Of a DNA stretch of 64,000 nucleotides, positions 43,782-54,238 are shown one piece after another. The stretch spans positions 806,001 through 870,000 of the forward strand of contig NZ_CP074404.1 in the NCBI RefSeq assembly GCF_018388465.1. Direction: 5' to 3'. The DNA is from Cellulomonas fengjieae. GTDB taxonomy: Bacteria > Actinomycetota > Actinomycetes > Actinomycetales > Cellulomonadaceae. The position numbers and the translations under genes were made by a program. The notes under the pieces were generated by a model. That model made no database searches and was not told the DNA's origin. It was given only the letters and a program-made list of their open reading frames with translations. Position 1 is the stretch's first letter; each line of letters starts with the position of its first letter.

Positions 43782-45226
43782 CCGGCGAGCCCTGGTCGAC
43801 GGGTGTCCGCCGGGGCCCCGACGGCGTCGTGAGCGTGGCCGGCGTCGACGTCCACGCGCTCGCGGCCGAGCACGGCACGCCCGCGTACGTGCTCGACGAG
43901 GCCGACCTGCGGACCCGCGCCCGCGCGTACCGGCGCGCGTTCGAGTCGGCGTGCGCGCAGATCGGCGCCGGGGTCGACGTCTACTACGCCGGCAAGGCGT
44001 TCCTGTCCGTCGCGGTCGCGCGCTGGGTGCATGAGGAGGGCCTGCGCGTCGACACCTCGACGGGCGGAGAGCTCGCGGTCGCGCTGCGCGCGGGGATCCC
44101 CGGCGAGCACCTCGGGCTGCACGGCAACAACAAGTCGGACGCGGAGATCGCGCGGGCGCTCGACGCGGGTGTCGGTCGGATCATCGTCGACTCGCTCGTG
44201 GAGATCGACCGGGTGGCCGACGCGGTCGCCGCCCGCGGGGGAGGGCCCGCGCCCGTGATGGTCCGCGTGACCACCGGGGTGCACGCGGGCGGGCACGAGT
44301 ACATCTCGACGGCGCACGAGGACCAGAAGTTCGGCCTCTCGATCGCCACCCCGCCCCGCCCTGCCTCCGAGCAGGTGGCTGCTGGGCCGACCACGTCCGC
44401 GGACGCCGCGGTGAACGGGGCTGCGGTGAACGGGGCCGCGGTGGACAGCGGTGCCGGGGACAGTCCCGCGATGTGCGCGCTGCTCGCGGTGCTGGCGCGG
44501 CCCGAGCTGCGGCTGCTCGGCATCCACTCCCACATCGGCTCGCAGATCCTGGACCCCTCCGGGTTCGAGGTCGCGGCGCGGGCGGTGCTGACGCTGCGGG
44601 CGCAGCTCGCCGAGCGCACCGGCGTGCTGGTCGACGAGGTCGACCTCGGCGGCGGCTACGGCATCGCGTACCTGCCCGGGGAGGTCGCCCTCGACCCGGA
44701 CCGGATCGCCAAGGACATCGCGGCGTCGGTGCAGGGCAGCGCCAGGGACCTCGGCACCCCGCTGCCGCGCTTCTCGATCGAGCCGGGCCGCGCGATCGTC
44801 GGCCCCGCCGGGCTCACGCTCTACACGGTCGGCACGGTCAAGCCCGTGCGGATCGACGACGGCCGCGTCCGTACCTACGTGTCGATCGACGGCGGGATGA
44901 GCGACAACATCCGCCCCGCCCTGTACGGCGCGCAGTACCACGCGGAGGTCGTCGGCCGGCTCGCGGGCCCCGAGACGGTGCTGGCCCGCGTCGTCGGCAA
45001 GCACTGCGAGAGCGGCGACATCGTGGTGCACGAGGTCCAGCTGCCCGCCGACGTCCGCGCCGGTGACCTGCTCGCGGTCGCGGCCACGGGTGCGTACGGC
45101 CGGTCGATGGCCTCCAACTACAACCACGTCCCGCGCCCGCCGGTGATCGCCGTCGCGGACGGCGCCACCCGCGTGCTCGTGCGCCGCGAGACCGAGGACG
45201 ACCTGCTGGCCCTCGACCAGGGCTGA
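43778..45226 (+). CDS. lysA: Diaminopimelate decarboxylase
   Basis: This 482-residue fold-type III PLP enzyme makes lysine from meso-diaminopimelate. The PLP lysine is in [18 protein letters not shown] and GGGYGIAY are present, and the substrate-site KHCESGDI sits in the C-terminal barrel. An Ala/Ser/Thr-rich insert at about 195-232, built on a 15-bp repeat, lies between GLSIATPP and CALLAVL and is atypical for the family. GTG overlaps the argS stop. Confidence 0.96.
   Translation: MTGEPWSTGVRRGPDGVVSVAGVDVHALAAEHGTPAYVLDEADLRTRARAYRRAFESACAQIGAGVDVYYAGKAFLSVAVARWVHEEGLRVDTSTGGELAVALRAGIPGEHLGLHGNNKSDAEIARALDAGVGRIIVDSLVEIDRVADAVAARGGGPAPVMVRVTTGVHAGGHEYISTAHEDQKFGLSIATPPRPASEQVAAGPTTSADAAVNGAAVNGAAVDSGAGDSPAMCALLAVLARPELRLLGIHSHIGSQILDPSGFEVAARAVLTLRAQLAERTGVLVDEVDLGGGYGIAYLPGEVALDPDRIAKDIAASVQGSARDLGTPLPRFSIEPGRAIVGPAGLTLYTVGTVKPVRIDDGRVRTYVSIDGGMSDNIRPALYGAQYHAEVVGRLAGPETVLARVVGKHCESGDIVVHEVQLPADVRAGDLLAVAATGAYGRSMASNYNHVPRPPVIAVADGATRVLVRRETEDDLLALDQG
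44408..44437 (+). repeat. 15-bp in-frame duplication within lysA
   Basis: GCGGTGAACGGGGCT (44408-44422) and GCGGTGAACGGGGCC (44423-44437), followed by a partial copy. They encode [12 protein letters not shown] in the variable insert. Confidence 0.75.
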
Positions 45227-45262
45227 CGCACCCCGTCCCACCTGCGAGGCCACGGACCACCA

Positions 45263-45281
45263 CCCGGACCCGTCGTCCGGG
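45263..45281 (+). terminator. Weak hairpin after lysA
   Basis: CCCGGAC (45263-45269), a 5-nt loop, GTCCGGG (45275-45281), about 37 bp after the lysA stop and before the hom promoter. No T tract follows. Confidence 0.35.
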
Positions 45282-45290
45282 CGGAGGGGA

Positions 45291-45311
45291 CGCACCCCTA
45301 TCCTGGGTGCG
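45291..45311 (+). promoter_or_regulatory. hom promoter with inverted repeat around the -10 box
   Basis: CGCACCC (45291-45297) and GGGTGCG (45305-45311) flank CTATCCT, whose TATCCT (45299-45304) is a -10 candidate 37 bp before the start. The symmetry suggests an operator for a repressor of the threonine genes. Confidence 0.5.
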
Positions 45312-45341
45312 CTCCCGCCCGATCCGACTGGAGGCCGCACC

Positions 45342-46679
45342 GTGCCCTCGCCCGTGCCCGCCCACCCGCCCCTGCGCGTCGCCGTCCTCGGCTGCGGCGT
45401 CGTCGGCACGCAGGTGGTGCGGCTGCTCACGACGCAGGCCTCGGACCTGGCCTCCCGGGTGGGTGCGCCCCTGGAGCTCGTCGGGGTGGCGGTCCGGGAC
45501 GCGGACGCCGAGCGTGATCCCGTCGTCGACCGGGCGCTGCTCACCACCGACGCCGAGTCGCTGGTCGAGCGAGCCGACGTCGTCGTCGAGGTCATGGGCG
45601 GTCTGGAGCCCGCGCGCGGGCTGCTGCTGCGGGCGATCGCGGCCGGCGCCTCGGTGGTCACCGCCAACAAGGCGCTGCTCGCGCAGGACGGCCCCACGCT
45701 GTACGCCGCCGCCGACGAGGCCGGCGTGGACATCTACTTCGAGGCAGCGGTGGCCGGGGCCATCCCGATCGTCCGCCCGGTGCGGGAGTCGCTCGCGGGG
45801 GACCGCGTGACGCGCGTGCTCGGCATCGTCAACGGCACCACCAACTACGTGCTCGACAAGATGGCGTCCGAAGGGCTCGACCTCGACCAGGCGGTCAAGG
45901 AGGCCCAGGCCCTCGGCTACGCGGAGGCGGACCCCACGGCCGACGTCGAGGGCTACGACGCCGCCGCCAAGGCCGCGATCCTGGCGTCGCTCGCGTTCCA
46001 CACCCGGGTGTCGATCGACGACGTGTCCCGCGAGGGCATCACGTCGCTGACCGCCGACGACGTGCTGTGGGCCCAGCGCACCGGCCACGTGCTCAAGCTG
46101 CTGGCGATCGCGGAGCGGGGCTCCGTCGAGGACGCGGACGGGGCACGCGTCGAGGGCGTGCAGGTGCGCGTGCACCCCGCGCTCGTCCCGGCCGGCCACC
46201 CGCTGGCGTCGGTGCGCGGCGCCTTCAACGCGGTGTTCGTGGAGGCGGAGGCGGCGGGCGAGCTCATGTTCTACGGACGCGGGGCGGGCGGCGAACCCAC
46301 GGCGTCCGCGGTGCTCGGCGACGTCGTCTCCGTGGCCCGTCACCGCGTGCTCGGCGGCAAGGGGCCGGTCGAGTCGCGCTACGCCGAGCTGCCCGTGCTG
46401 CCCGCCACCGCGGCGCGCACCCGGTACCAGGTCCGGCTCGAGGTCGCCGACCGCCCGGGGGTCCTCGCGCAGGTCGCCGCCGTCCTGGCGGCGCACGACG
46501 TCTCGATCGAGGCCGTCCGCCAGTCCCCGGCCTCGCAGACCCCCGAGGCCGATGTCGCGCGCCTGGTGATCACCACGCACGTGGCCCCCGAGCACGCCCT
46601 GCGCAGCACGGTCGACGCCATCGCCGGCCTCGACGTCGTGCGTCGTGTCGTATCCGTCCTGCGAGTCGAGGGAGCCTGA
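45342..46679 (+). CDS. hom: Homoserine dehydrogenase
   Basis: This 445-residue protein reduces aspartate semialdehyde to homoserine with NAD(P)H. The Rossmann motif is [12 protein letters not shown], and catalytic-domain landmarks [12 protein letters not shown] and [19 protein letters not shown] are present. The C-terminal ACT domain ([20 protein letters not shown]) implies allosteric feedback, usually by threonine. TGGAGG lies seven bases before GTG 45342. It leads the hom-thrC-thrB operon. Confidence 0.96.
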   Translation: MPSPVPAHPPLRVAVLGCGVVGTQVVRLLTTQASDLASRVGAPLELVGVAVRDADAERDPVVDRALLTTDAESLVERADVVVEVMGGLEPARGLLLRAIAAGASVVTANKALLAQDGPTLYAAADEAGVDIYFEAAVAGAIPIVRPVRESLAGDRVTRVLGIVNGTTNYVLDKMASEGLDLDQAVKEAQALGYAEADPTADVEGYDAAAKAAILASLAFHTRVSIDDVSREGITSLTADDVLWAQRTGHVLKLLAIAERGSVEDADGARVEGVQVRVHPALVPAGHPLASVRGAFNAVFVEAEAAGELMFYGRGAGGEPTASAVLGDVVSVARHRVLGGKGPVESRYAELPVLPATAARTRYQVRLEVADRPGVLAQVAAVLAAHDVSIEAVRQSPASQTPEADVARLVITTHVAPEHALRSTVDAIAGLDVVRRVVSVLRVEGA

Positions 46680-47770
46680 TGGCCCACCAGTGGCGCGGCG
46701 TGATCGCCGAGTACGCCGACCGTCTGCCCGCGCACGTCCAGGAGCGCGTCGTGACGCTGGGGGAGGGCGGCACGCCGCTCGTCCCGTCGCCGACGCTGTC
46801 GGCCCGCACGGGTGCCGAGGTCTTCGTCAAGGTCGAGGGCATGAACCCGACCGGCTCGTTCAAGGACCGCGGCATGACGACCGCGATGTCGGCGGCCGCC
46901 GGGCGCGGGGCCAAGGCCGTGGTGTGCGCGTCGACCGGCAACACGTCGGCGTCGGCGGCGGCCTACGCCACCCGCGCGGGCATGGTGTGCGCGGTGCTGG
47001 TCCCGGACGGCAAGATCGCGATGGGCAAGCTCAGCCAGGCGATCGCGCACGGTGCCACGCTGCTCCAGGTGGACGGCAACTTCGACGACTGCCTGATCGC
47101 CGCCCGCAAGCTCGCCGAGGCGTACCCGGTGGAGCTCGTGAACTCGGTGAACCCCGACCGCATCGAGGGTCAGAAGACGGCGGCGTTCGAGATCGTCGAC
47201 GCACTCGGCGACGCCCCGGACATCCACGTGCTGCCGGTCGGCAACGCCGGGAACATCACCGCCTACTGGAAGGGCTACCGCGAGTACGCGGCGCTCGACG
47301 CGGGAGCGGCGCACACCGCCGTGGCCACGCGCACGCCGATCATGTGGGGCTTCCAGGCGTCAGGCGCCGCCCCGATCGTCCTCGGCCACCCGGTCGACCA
47401 GCCCGAGACCATCGCCACCGCGATCCGGATCGGCAACCCGGCGTCGTGGCTGCAGGCGGAGGAGGCGCGGGACACGTCCGGGGGCCTGATCGAGGCGGTC
47501 ACGGACGAGCAGATCCTCACCGCCCACCGGGTGCTGTCCGCCGAGGTCGGGATCTTCGTCGAGCCTGCCTCGGCGTCCGGCGTCGCCGGCCTGCTCGCGC
47601 TCAGCGACGCGGGCCGTGTCCCCGCGGGCGCCCGCATCGTCGTCACGGTGACCGGGCACGGGCTCAAGGACCCGCAGTGGGCGCTGCGCGCCGCCGACGG
47701 CAGCGAGGTCGCGCCGGTGCGCATCTCCTCGGACGTGGTGTCCATCGCCACCGCCCTCGGCCTGGACTGA
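46679..47770 (+). CDS. thrC: Threonine synthase
   Basis: This 363-residue short-type threonine synthase converts O-phosphohomoserine to threonine. The PLP lysine is in [11 protein letters not shown], and [15 protein letters not shown] and [13 protein letters not shown] (phosphate loop) are intact. The ATG overlaps the hom stop by one base (TGATG), so translation is coupled. Confidence 0.96.
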   Translation: MAHQWRGVIAEYADRLPAHVQERVVTLGEGGTPLVPSPTLSARTGAEVFVKVEGMNPTGSFKDRGMTTAMSAAAGRGAKAVVCASTGNTSASAAAYATRAGMVCAVLVPDGKIAMGKLSQAIAHGATLLQVDGNFDDCLIAARKLAEAYPVELVNSVNPDRIEGQKTAAFEIVDALGDAPDIHVLPVGNAGNITAYWKGYREYAALDAGAAHTAVATRTPIMWGFQASGAAPIVLGHPVDQPETIATAIRIGNPASWLQAEEARDTSGGLIEAVTDEQILTAHRVLSAEVGIFVEPASASGVAGLLALSDAGRVPAGARIVVTVTGHGLKDPQWALRAADGSEVAPVRISSDVVSIATALGLD

Positions 47771-47778
47771 GGGCCGCG

Positions 47779-48729
47779 ATGCGCCTGGGTGCGGACCGCG
47801 TCCGCGTCCGCGTCCCCGCCACCAGCGCCAACCTGGGTCCGGGGTTCGACGCGTTCGGCATCGCCCTCGGGCTGCACGACGAGCTCGAGGTGCGTGCGCT
47901 CGGCCGGCCCGGCGTGCACGTCGAGGTGACCGGTGAGGGTGCCGGCCAGGTGCCCGACGACGAGCAGCACCTGGTCGTCAGCTCCCTGCGCGCCGCCCTG
48001 GACCTCGTCGGCGCCTCGCAGACCGGGCTGCACCTGGTCTGCCGCAACCGGATCCCGCACGGGCGCGGGCTCGGCTCCTCGGCCGGGGCCGTCGTCGCGG
48101 GGATCGTGGCCGCCCGGGGGCTGATCGCCGAGCCCGAGGCGCTGTCCGACGACGTGGTCCTCGACCTCGCCGCCCAGCTCGAGGGCCACCCGGACAACGC
48201 GGCACCGGCGGTGCTCGGCGGCGCGACGCTCGCCTGGCGCGAGGACCGGTTCCGCGCCACCGACCTCGTGGTCCACGACGACCTCGCGCTGCTCGCGATC
48301 GTCCCGCCGAACCACCTGTCCACGAAGGCCGCCCGCGGTGTGCTCCCGGCGAGCGTCCCGCACGCAGACGCCGCGTTCCAGGCCGGACGCGCGGCGCTCC
48401 TGGTGGAGGCGCTGGGCCGGCGACCCGAGCTGCTGCTGGCCGCCACGGCGGACCGTCTGCACCAGGAGTACCGCCGGGCGGTGATGCCGGCGTCGCTGGC
48501 TCTGGTCGACGCGCTGCGCGCCGCCGGGGTCGCCGCCGTGGTGTCCGGCGCCGGCCCGACGGTGCTCGTGCTCGCGCGGCGGATGCCGGCCTCGCCGGCC
48601 GCCGGGGGAGCCCCGGGGACCGACGCCGACGAGGCCGTGCGCGCCGCGTTCGGGGGCGCGATGGGCGGCTGGCAGATCCTCCCGCTGCCGGTGGACCGCA
48701 CCGGCGCGACCGTCGAGCGGATGGCCTGA
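47779..48729 (+). CDS. thrB: Homoserine kinase
   Basis: This 316-residue GHMP kinase has VPATSANLGPGFDAFG at the N-terminus, the ATP loop PHGRGLGSSAGAVV, and SGAGPTVLVL near the C-terminus. It phosphorylates homoserine for ThrC. GAGGG lies about five bases before the ATG, eight bases after the thrC stop, so it is the last gene of the hom operon. Confidence 0.96.
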   Translation: MRLGADRVRVRVPATSANLGPGFDAFGIALGLHDELEVRALGRPGVHVEVTGEGAGQVPDDEQHLVVSSLRAALDLVGASQTGLHLVCRNRIPHGRGLGSSAGAVVAGIVAARGLIAEPEALSDDVVLDLAAQLEGHPDNAAPAVLGGATLAWREDRFRATDLVVHDDLALLAIVPPNHLSTKAARGVLPASVPHADAAFQAGRAALLVEALGRRPELLLAATADRLHQEYRRAVMPASLALVDALRAAGVAAVVSGAGPTVLVLARRMPASPAAGGAPGTDADEAVRAAFGGAMGGWQILPLPVDRTGATVERMA

Positions 48730-49009
48730 CAGCCGCAGGAACACGCCGCTCGAAGGGGGTCGCGGGGGGTGGTGTCGACAGTGGTAGCATCGTCGCGTTC
48801 CCCGGACCTCGTCCTCCAGCAGCCCGTGTCGCACCTGACCGGGCGCCTCGGAATGAGTAGACGAGCCGGGAGCGATCCAGCCCACCGTGCGCAGACGTCG
48901 TCGTACGCAGCGCGTGTGTGGCTCCAGAATCGTCTCGGTCACCTCGACCGAGCGTCGGCCGATCCCCGCCCCGTCGGGTCCCGGTCACCGACGAGGGGAA
49001 GGGTCCTTC
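48730..49009 (+). promoter_or_regulatory. Long rho leader with candidate -10 box
   Basis: TAGCAT (48785-48790) after GTG is the best -10 candidate and would give a leader of about 215 nt. GAGGGGAAGGG (about 48993-49003) near the GTG is the ribosome site. A long leader fits rho autoregulation by premature termination, known in other bacteria, but nothing here proves it. Confidence 0.4.
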
Positions 49010-51124
49010 GTGACAGACACCATCGAGCCCGCCGTGAGCAGCTCCGGCGGCGCCCGCAGCACCGGCATCTCGGCGCTGCGCCTGCCTGAGCTGCAAGCCA
49101 TGGCGTCCCAGCTGGGCGTCAAGGGCACCTCCAAGATGCGCAAGGGCGACCTCGTCCAGGCCATCTCGGACGCGCGCGGCACCTCCAGGCCCGCGGTCAA
49201 GGAGCCTCGCCGCGAGCAGGACCGCGCGCAGAGCCAGGACCGCACGCAGAGCCAGGACGGCACGCCGAGCCAGGACGGCACGCAGGGCGCCCCCGTCGGC
49301 GACGGGCCGCCGGCGCGCACCGGCCGGACCCGCACCCGGGCTCCGCAGCTCGACCTCGAGGTCGACCTCGGCGCCCCGAAGAAGGACCGGACCGCACAGG
49401 ACCGGACCGCACAGGACCGGACCGAGCAGGACCAGCCCACGCAGGACCGCGGCCCTCGTGCGCCGCGCGGCGACGCGCTGGCCGGCCTCGAGGCCGCTCT
49501 GGACGCCAAGCTCGCCCCCGTGGAGCAGCGCGACGACCGCGCCGCGCGTGCGGCCGACGCCGTCGGTGCCGTGACCGGGGAGCGTCGCTCGCGTCGCGCC
49601 GGTCGTGGTGCCGGTGCGCCGCAGGTCGACGACGCCGACCGCGCGCCCGTCGGCGGCCGGCAGCGTGACGGCCAGTCGGAGCGCCCGCAGCGTGACGCCG
49701 AGCAGCGTGACGGCCAGCAGCGCGACGGCCAGCCCCGTGACGGCCAGCAGCGCGGCACCCAGCAGGACACCCGCCAGCAGACCGGCACCCCGCCGCAGGC
49801 CAACCAGCCCCGCCGGGACCAGGACGACGACGGCTTCGACGAGCGCGGCGGACGCCGTCGGCGCTCGCGGGACCGCTTCCGCGACCGTGACCGGGACCGC
49901 AAGGGTCGCGGGACCCGCGGCCGCGCGGGCGCCGGTGACATCGCCGGGCTCGACGACATCGAGGTCAGCGACGACGACGTGCTGCTGCCCGTCGCCGGCA
50001 TCCTCGACCTGATGGACAGCTATGCGTTCGTGCGCACCACGGGCTACCTGCCCAGCGCCAACGACGTGTACGTGTCCCTGAACCAGGTCAAGCGGTACGG
50101 CCTGCGCCGCGGCGACGCCGTGACGGGTGCCGTCCGTCAGCCGCGCGAGGGCGAGCAGCCCTCGCAGGGCAACCGGCCGAGCAAGTTCAACGCGCTGGTC
50201 CGGCTGGACTCGATCAACGGCCTCGAGCCGGACAGCGCCCGCGTGCGCCCCGAGTTCAACAAGCTGACGCCCCTCTACCCGCAGGAGCGCCTGCGCCTCG
50301 AGAGCGACCAGAACAAGCTGTCGCCCCGCGTCATCGACATCGTGGCGCCCATCGGCAAGGGCCAGCGCGGCCTCATCGTCGCGCCCCCCAAGGCGGGCAA
50401 GACGATCATCATGCAGCAGATCGCGAACGCGATCACGACCAACAACCCCGAGGTCCACCTCATGGTCGTGCTCGTCGACGAGCGCCCCGAAGAGGTCACG
50501 GACATGGAGCGCACGGTCAAGGGTGAGGTCATCGCCTCGACCTTCGACCGCCCCGCCTCCGACCACACGATCGTCGCCGAGCTCGCCATCGAGCGCGCCA
50601 AGCGGCTGGTCGAGCTGGGCCAGGACGTCGTCGTGCTGCTCGACTCGCTGACCCGCCTCTCGCGGGCCTACAACCTGGCCGCCCCCGCGTCCGGGCGCAT
50701 CCTGTCGGGCGGTGTCGACGCCTCGGCGCTGTACCCGCCCAAGCGGTTCTTCGGCGCGGCCCGCAACATCGAGCACGGCGGCTCCCTGACGATCCTCGCG
50801 TCGGCGCTGGTGGAGACCGGCTCCAAGATGGACGAGGTCATCTTCGAGGAGTTCAAGGGCACCGGGAACATGGAGCTCCGGCTGTCCCGTGGCCTGGCGG
50901 ACAAGCGCATCTTCCCCGCGGTCGACGTCAACGCGTCGGGCACCCGCCGCGAGGAGATCCTCATGCCGCACGACGAGCTGAAGATCATCTACAAGCTCCG
51001 TCGCGTGATGGGTGCGCTCGACCAGACGCAGGCCATCGAGCTGCTCATCGGCAAGCTCAAGGAGACCAAGTCGAACGTCGAGTTCCTGCTGCAGGTGCAG
51101 AAGACGACGCCCGGCAGCGAGTAG
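49010..51124 (+). CDS. rho: Transcription termination factor Rho
   Basis: This 704-residue hexameric RNA helicase has the Rho_N domain ([17 protein letters not shown]) and then a ~250-residue hydrophilic insert (about 60-310) rich in Arg, Gln, Asp and Gly, typical of actinobacterial Rho. The primary RNA-binding OB fold follows ([19 protein letters not shown]), and then the ATPase with Walker A APPKAGKT, the catalytic segment [13 protein letters not shown] and Walker [12 protein letters not shown]. The Q-loop/R-loop region ends near [15 protein letters not shown]. The insert is encoded by several tandem repeats and probably adds RNA affinity or phase behaviour. Confidence 0.97.
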   Translation: MTDTIEPAVSSSGGARSTGISALRLPELQAMASQLGVKGTSKMRKGDLVQAISDARGTSRPAVKEPRREQDRAQSQDRTQSQDGTPSQDGTQGAPVGDGPPARTGRTRTRAPQLDLEVDLGAPKKDRTAQDRTAQDRTEQDQPTQDRGPRAPRGDALAGLEAALDAKLAPVEQRDDRAARAADAVGAVTGERRSRRAGRGAGAPQVDDADRAPVGGRQRDGQSERPQRDAEQRDGQQRDGQPRDGQQRGTQQDTRQQTGTPPQANQPRRDQDDDGFDERGGRRRRSRDRFRDRDRDRKGRGTRGRAGAGDIAGLDDIEVSDDDVLLPVAGILDLMDSYAFVRTTGYLPSANDVYVSLNQVKRYGLRRGDAVTGAVRQPREGEQPSQGNRPSKFNALVRLDSINGLEPDSARVRPEFNKLTPLYPQERLRLESDQNKLSPRVIDIVAPIGKGQRGLIVAPPKAGKTIIMQQIANAITTNNPEVHLMVVLVDERPEEVTDMERTVKGEVIASTFDRPASDHTIVAELAIERAKRLVELGQDVVVLLDSLTRLSRAYNLAAPASGRILSGGVDASALYPPKRFFGAARNIEHGGSLTILASALVETGSKMDEVIFEEFKGTGNMELRLSRGLADKRIFPAVDVNASGTRREEILMPHDELKIIYKLRRVMGALDQTQAIELLIGKLKETKSNVEFLLQVQKTTPGSE
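49228..49281 (+). repeat. 18-bp tandem repeat in rho, three copies
   Basis: Units beginning GCAGAGCCAGGAC at 49228, 49246 and 49264 encode a repeated [18 protein letters not shown] motif in the Rho insert. Confidence 0.8.
49383..49427 (+). repeat. 15-bp tandem repeat in rho, three copies
   Basis: AGGACCGGACCGCAC at 49383 and 49398 and a variant at 49413 encode [15 protein letters not shown] in the Rho insert. Confidence 0.8.
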
Positions 51125-51165
51125 ACCGCACGACCGACGGCCCCGAGACGTCCCCCGCGGGATGA

Positions 51166-51195
51166 TTTCGGGCGTCGTCGCTGTTCTGGCACAAT
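51166..51195 (+). promoter_or_regulatory. Candidate rpmE promoter
   Basis: TTTCGG (51166-51171), an 18-bp spacer and CACAAT (51190-51195), 75 bp upstream of the rpmE start. This is a modest match. Confidence 0.35.
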
Positions 51196-51270
51196 GGTTC
51201 GCTGGTCTGCGGTTCACCGGCGCCAGTCGCGCGTCCGGACCCGGAGACACCCACCCGAGGAGATAGTTCT

Positions 51271-51486
51271 GTGAAGGCTGACATCCACCCCGAGTACGTC
51301 CTGACCGAGGTCACCTGCACCTGTGGCAGCACCTTCGTCACGCGCTCGACCGTCACGTCCGGCAAGATCCACGCCGACGTCTGCAGCGCCTGCCACCCGT
51401 TCTACACGGGCAAGCAGAAGATCCTCGACACCGGTGGCCGCGTGGCCCGGTTCGAGGCGCGGTACGGCAAGAAGACCGCCAACTAG
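51271..51486 (+). CDS. rpmE: 50S ribosomal protein L31, zinc-binding type
   Basis: This 71-residue protein keeps the four zinc cysteines (CTCGSTF and VCSACHPF), so it is the C+ form. Zinc-free paralogues elsewhere in the genome would be expected to replace it under zinc starvation. GAGGAG lies nine or so bases before GTG 51271. Confidence 0.97.
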   Translation: MKADIHPEYVLTEVTCTCGSTFVTRSTVTSGKIHADVCSACHPFYTGKQKILDTGGRVARFEARYGKKTAN

Positions 51487-51606
51487 CACTCCCGCAGCGC
51501 CGGTGCCCGGCGCGGACGGCTGCCCTCCATGGCAGCGTCCGCGTGGGCACCGGCGCTGCGTCGTTGTCGGGACCTGATCGAGACGCCCAGCCAGAGGACC
51601 ACCCGC

Positions 51607-52704
51607 ATGAGCGAGGCATTCGCCGCCGCCGAGCCGCTGCTCGCCGAGCACGCCCAGATCGAGCGGCAGCTGGCCGACCCCGCGGTGCACGCCGACGCCG
51701 CCAACGCCCGCCGGCTCGGCCGCCGGTACGCCGAGCTCGGACGCGTCGCGCAGGCGTACACGGCGTGGAAGGCCGCGTCCGACGACGCCGAGGCCGCCGC
51801 GGAGCTCGCGCAGCTGGACGAGAGCTTCGCCGCCGAGCTGCCGAGCCTGCAGCAGGCCGCCGACCTGGCCTCGGCCCGGTTGCGCGAGGTCCTCATCCCG
51901 CGTGACCCGAACGACGCCCGCGACGTGATCCTCGAGGTGAAGGCGGGGGAGGGCGGCGAGGAGTCGGCGCTGTTCGCCGCGGACCTGCTGCGGATGTACA
52001 CGCGGTACGCCGAGAAGATGGGCTGGACCACGCAGCTGCTGGGCGCCACCGAGTCGGACCTGGGCGGGTACAAGGAGGCGTCGCTCGCCATCAAGAGCCG
52101 CGGCGCCGTCGCTCCCGAGGACGGCGTGTGGGCGCACCTGAAGTACGAGGGTGGCGTGCACCGGGTGCAGCGGGTGCCCGTCACCGAGTCGCAGGGCCGG
52201 ATCCACACCTCCGCGGCGGGCGTCCTGGTGTTCCCCGAGGCCGAGGACGAGGCGGAGGTCGCCATCGACCCGAACGACCTGCGCATCGACGTGTACCGGT
52301 CGTCCGGCCCCGGCGGGCAGTCGGTCAACACGACCGACTCCGCGGTCCGCATCACCCACCTGCCCACCGGCATCGTCGTGTCCATGCAGAACGAGAAGTC
52401 GCAGCTGCAGAACCGCGAGGCGGGCATGCGCGTGCTGCGGGCGCGCATCCTGGCCGCCCGGCAGGAGGAGGCCGCCGCCGCGGCGAGCGAGGCGCGTCGC
52501 TCGCAGGTGCGCACGGTCGACCGCTCCGAGCGCATCCGGACGTACAACTTCCCGGAGAACCGCATCGCCGACCACCGCACCGGTTACAAGGCGTACAACC
52601 TCGACGCGGTCCTGGACGGCGACCTCGCTCCCGTGGTGCAGTCCGCGATCGACGCCGACGAGGCCGCGCGCCTGGCGTCGGCGGGCACCGTGGGCACCGC
52701 GTGA
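51607..52704 (+). CDS. prfA: Peptide chain release factor 1
   Basis: This 365-residue RF1 has an N-terminal coiled-coil domain, the GGQ peptidyl-hydrolysis motif in [16 protein letters not shown], and the RF1 C-terminal signature [20 protein letters not shown] 51607 has GAGGA about nine bases upstream. The stop overlaps the start of prmC, the methyltransferase that modifies this GGQ glutamine. Confidence 0.97.
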   Translation: MSEAFAAAEPLLAEHAQIERQLADPAVHADAANARRLGRRYAELGRVAQAYTAWKAASDDAEAAAELAQLDESFAAELPSLQQAADLASARLREVLIPRDPNDARDVILEVKAGEGGEESALFAADLLRMYTRYAEKMGWTTQLLGATESDLGGYKEASLAIKSRGAVAPEDGVWAHLKYEGGVHRVQRVPVTESQGRIHTSAAGVLVFPEAEDEAEVAIDPNDLRIDVYRSSGPGGQSVNTTDSAVRITHLPTGIVVSMQNEKSQLQNREAGMRVLRARILAARQEEAAAAASEARRSQVRTVDRSERIRTYNFPENRIADHRTGYKAYNLDAVLDGDLAPVVQSAIDADEAARLASAGTVGTA

Positions 52705-53591
52705 CGGCGCCGGACCTGCGGGCGCTGGTCGAGGGTGCCGCGCGGCTCCTGGCGGAGGCCGGGGTGCAGTCGCCGCGGCACGACGCCACCGCGCTGGCGG
52801 CGCACGTGCTGGGCCGGGAGCGCCTCGAGCTCGCACTCGCGCCACCGGTGCCGGACGGGTTCGCCGAGCGGTTCGCCGGCCTGGTCGAGCGTCGCCGCAA
52901 CCGTGAGCCCCTGCAGCACCTGGTCGGGTCCACCGGCTTCCGCTACCTGACCCTCCTGGTCGAGCCGGGGGTGTTCGTGCCCCGCCCCGAGACCGAGGTC
53001 GTCGCACAGGTCGCCGTCGACGAGGCCGCCCGCCTGACCGACCCGCTGGTGGTCGACCTGTGCTGCGGCGCCGGCGGCATCGCCCTGTCGGTCGCGACCG
53101 AGGTCCCGTCCGCGCGGGTCGTGGCGGTCGACCTGTCGCCCGAGGCCGTGGACCTGACGCGGCGCAACGCGGTGCGGGTGGGCGCGCCGACCGTCCGAGT
53201 CGAGCACGGCGACGTGGGAGACCCGATGCTGCTGCGCGAGCTGGAGGGCACCGTCGACGTGCTCGTCGCCAACCCGCCGTACATCCCGCCCGACGCGGAA
53301 CCGGTCGATCCCGAGGTGCGCGACCACGACCCGGACCTCGCGCTCTACGGCGGCGGCCTCGACGGGCTCGACGTGCCCCGCGCGGTCCTGCGGGCCGCCG
53401 CGCGGCTCCTGGTCCCGGGCGGGCTGCTGGTCATGGAGCACGCCGAGGTGCAGGACGCGGCCGCGCGCGAGGCCGCGCTGGCCACGGGCGCGTTCGTCGA
53501 CGTCGAGTCGCGCGCGGACCTGACCGGCCGGCCCCGGATGCTCGTCGCTCGGCGAGCCGCACAGCAGCACGTGACAGACTCGGCGCCGTGA
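52701..53591 (+). CDS. prmC: Release factor glutamine methyltransferase
   Basis: This 296-residue SAM-dependent N5-glutamine methyltransferase has an N-terminal helical substrate-binding domain and [14 protein letters not shown] for SAM. The catalytic NPPY is in [11 protein letters not shown]. It methylates the GGQ glutamine of RF1 and RF2. GTGA overlaps join it to prfA upstream and to the sua5-type gene downstream. Confidence 0.95.
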   Translation: MTAPDLRALVEGAARLLAEAGVQSPRHDATALAAHVLGRERLELALAPPVPDGFAERFAGLVERRRNREPLQHLVGSTGFRYLTLLVEPGVFVPRPETEVVAQVAVDEAARLTDPLVVDLCCGAGGIALSVATEVPSARVVAVDLSPEAVDLTRRNAVRVGAPTVRVEHGDVGDPMLLRELEGTVDVLVANPPYIPPDAEPVDPEVRDHDPDLALYGGGLDGLDVPRAVLRAAARLLVPGGLLVMEHAEVQDAAAREAALATGAFVDVESRADLTGRPRMLVARRAAQQHVTDSAP

Positions 53592-54238
53592 ACGAGCGGA
53601 TCACCCCCGCGAGCGACCCCTCCACCTGGGGCAGGGCGCTCGACGAGGCGGTCAACATCCTGTCCCGCGGGGGCCTCGTGGTCGTCCCCACCGACACCGT
53701 CTACGGGATCGCCGCCGACGCGTTCACCCCGCCGGCGGTGCAGGCGCTGCTCGACGCCAAGGGCCGGGGGAGGCAGATGCCGCCGCCCGTGCTGATCGCG
53801 AGCGTGCAGACCCTCGACGGCCTGGCCACGGGCGTCCCTGCCGGTGCGCGCGCCCTCGCGGAGGCCTTCTGGCCCGGCGGGCTCACCCTGATCGTCCGGG
53901 CGCACCCGTCGCTGGCCTGGGACCTGGGGGAGACGCACGGGACCGTCGCGCTGCGCGTCCCGGACCACGAGACCGCGCTGGCCCTCCTGGCACGCACCGG
54001 GCCGCTGGCGGTCTCCAGCGCCAACACGACCGGGTCGCCCGCCGCGGTCACCGCGCAGGACGCCTACGACCAGCTGGGGGACTCGGTGGCGCTGTACCTC
54101 GACGCCGGCGAGGCGCCCGGGCAGGTGTCCTCGAGCATCGTCGACGCCACGGGGGAGACCCTGCGGCTCGTCCGCGCCGGGGCGATCAGCCTCGAACGGC
54201 TGAACGAGGTCACCCCGGTCGAGGGGCCCACCGCGTGA
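53588..54238 (+). CDS. L-threonylcarbamoyladenylate synthase (Sua5/YciO/TsaC family)
   Basis: This 216-residue protein begins a YrdC fold at VVVPTDTVYGIAADA, with KGRGRQMPPPVLIA, WPGGLTLI and VSSANTTGSPA. The family makes threonylcarbamoyl-AMP from threonine, bicarbonate and ATP for the t6A modification of tRNAs. It is of the short, single-domain kind. Both ends overlap neighbours by GTGA. Confidence 0.93.
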   Translation: MNERITPASDPSTWGRALDEAVNILSRGGLVVVPTDTVYGIAADAFTPPAVQALLDAKGRGRQMPPPVLIASVQTLDGLATGVPAGARALAEAFWPGGLTLIVRAHPSLAWDLGETHGTVALRVPDHETALALLARTGPLAVSSANTTGSPAAVTAQDAYDQLGDSVALYLDAGEAPGQVSSSIVDATGETLRLVRAGAISLERLNEVTPVEGPTA

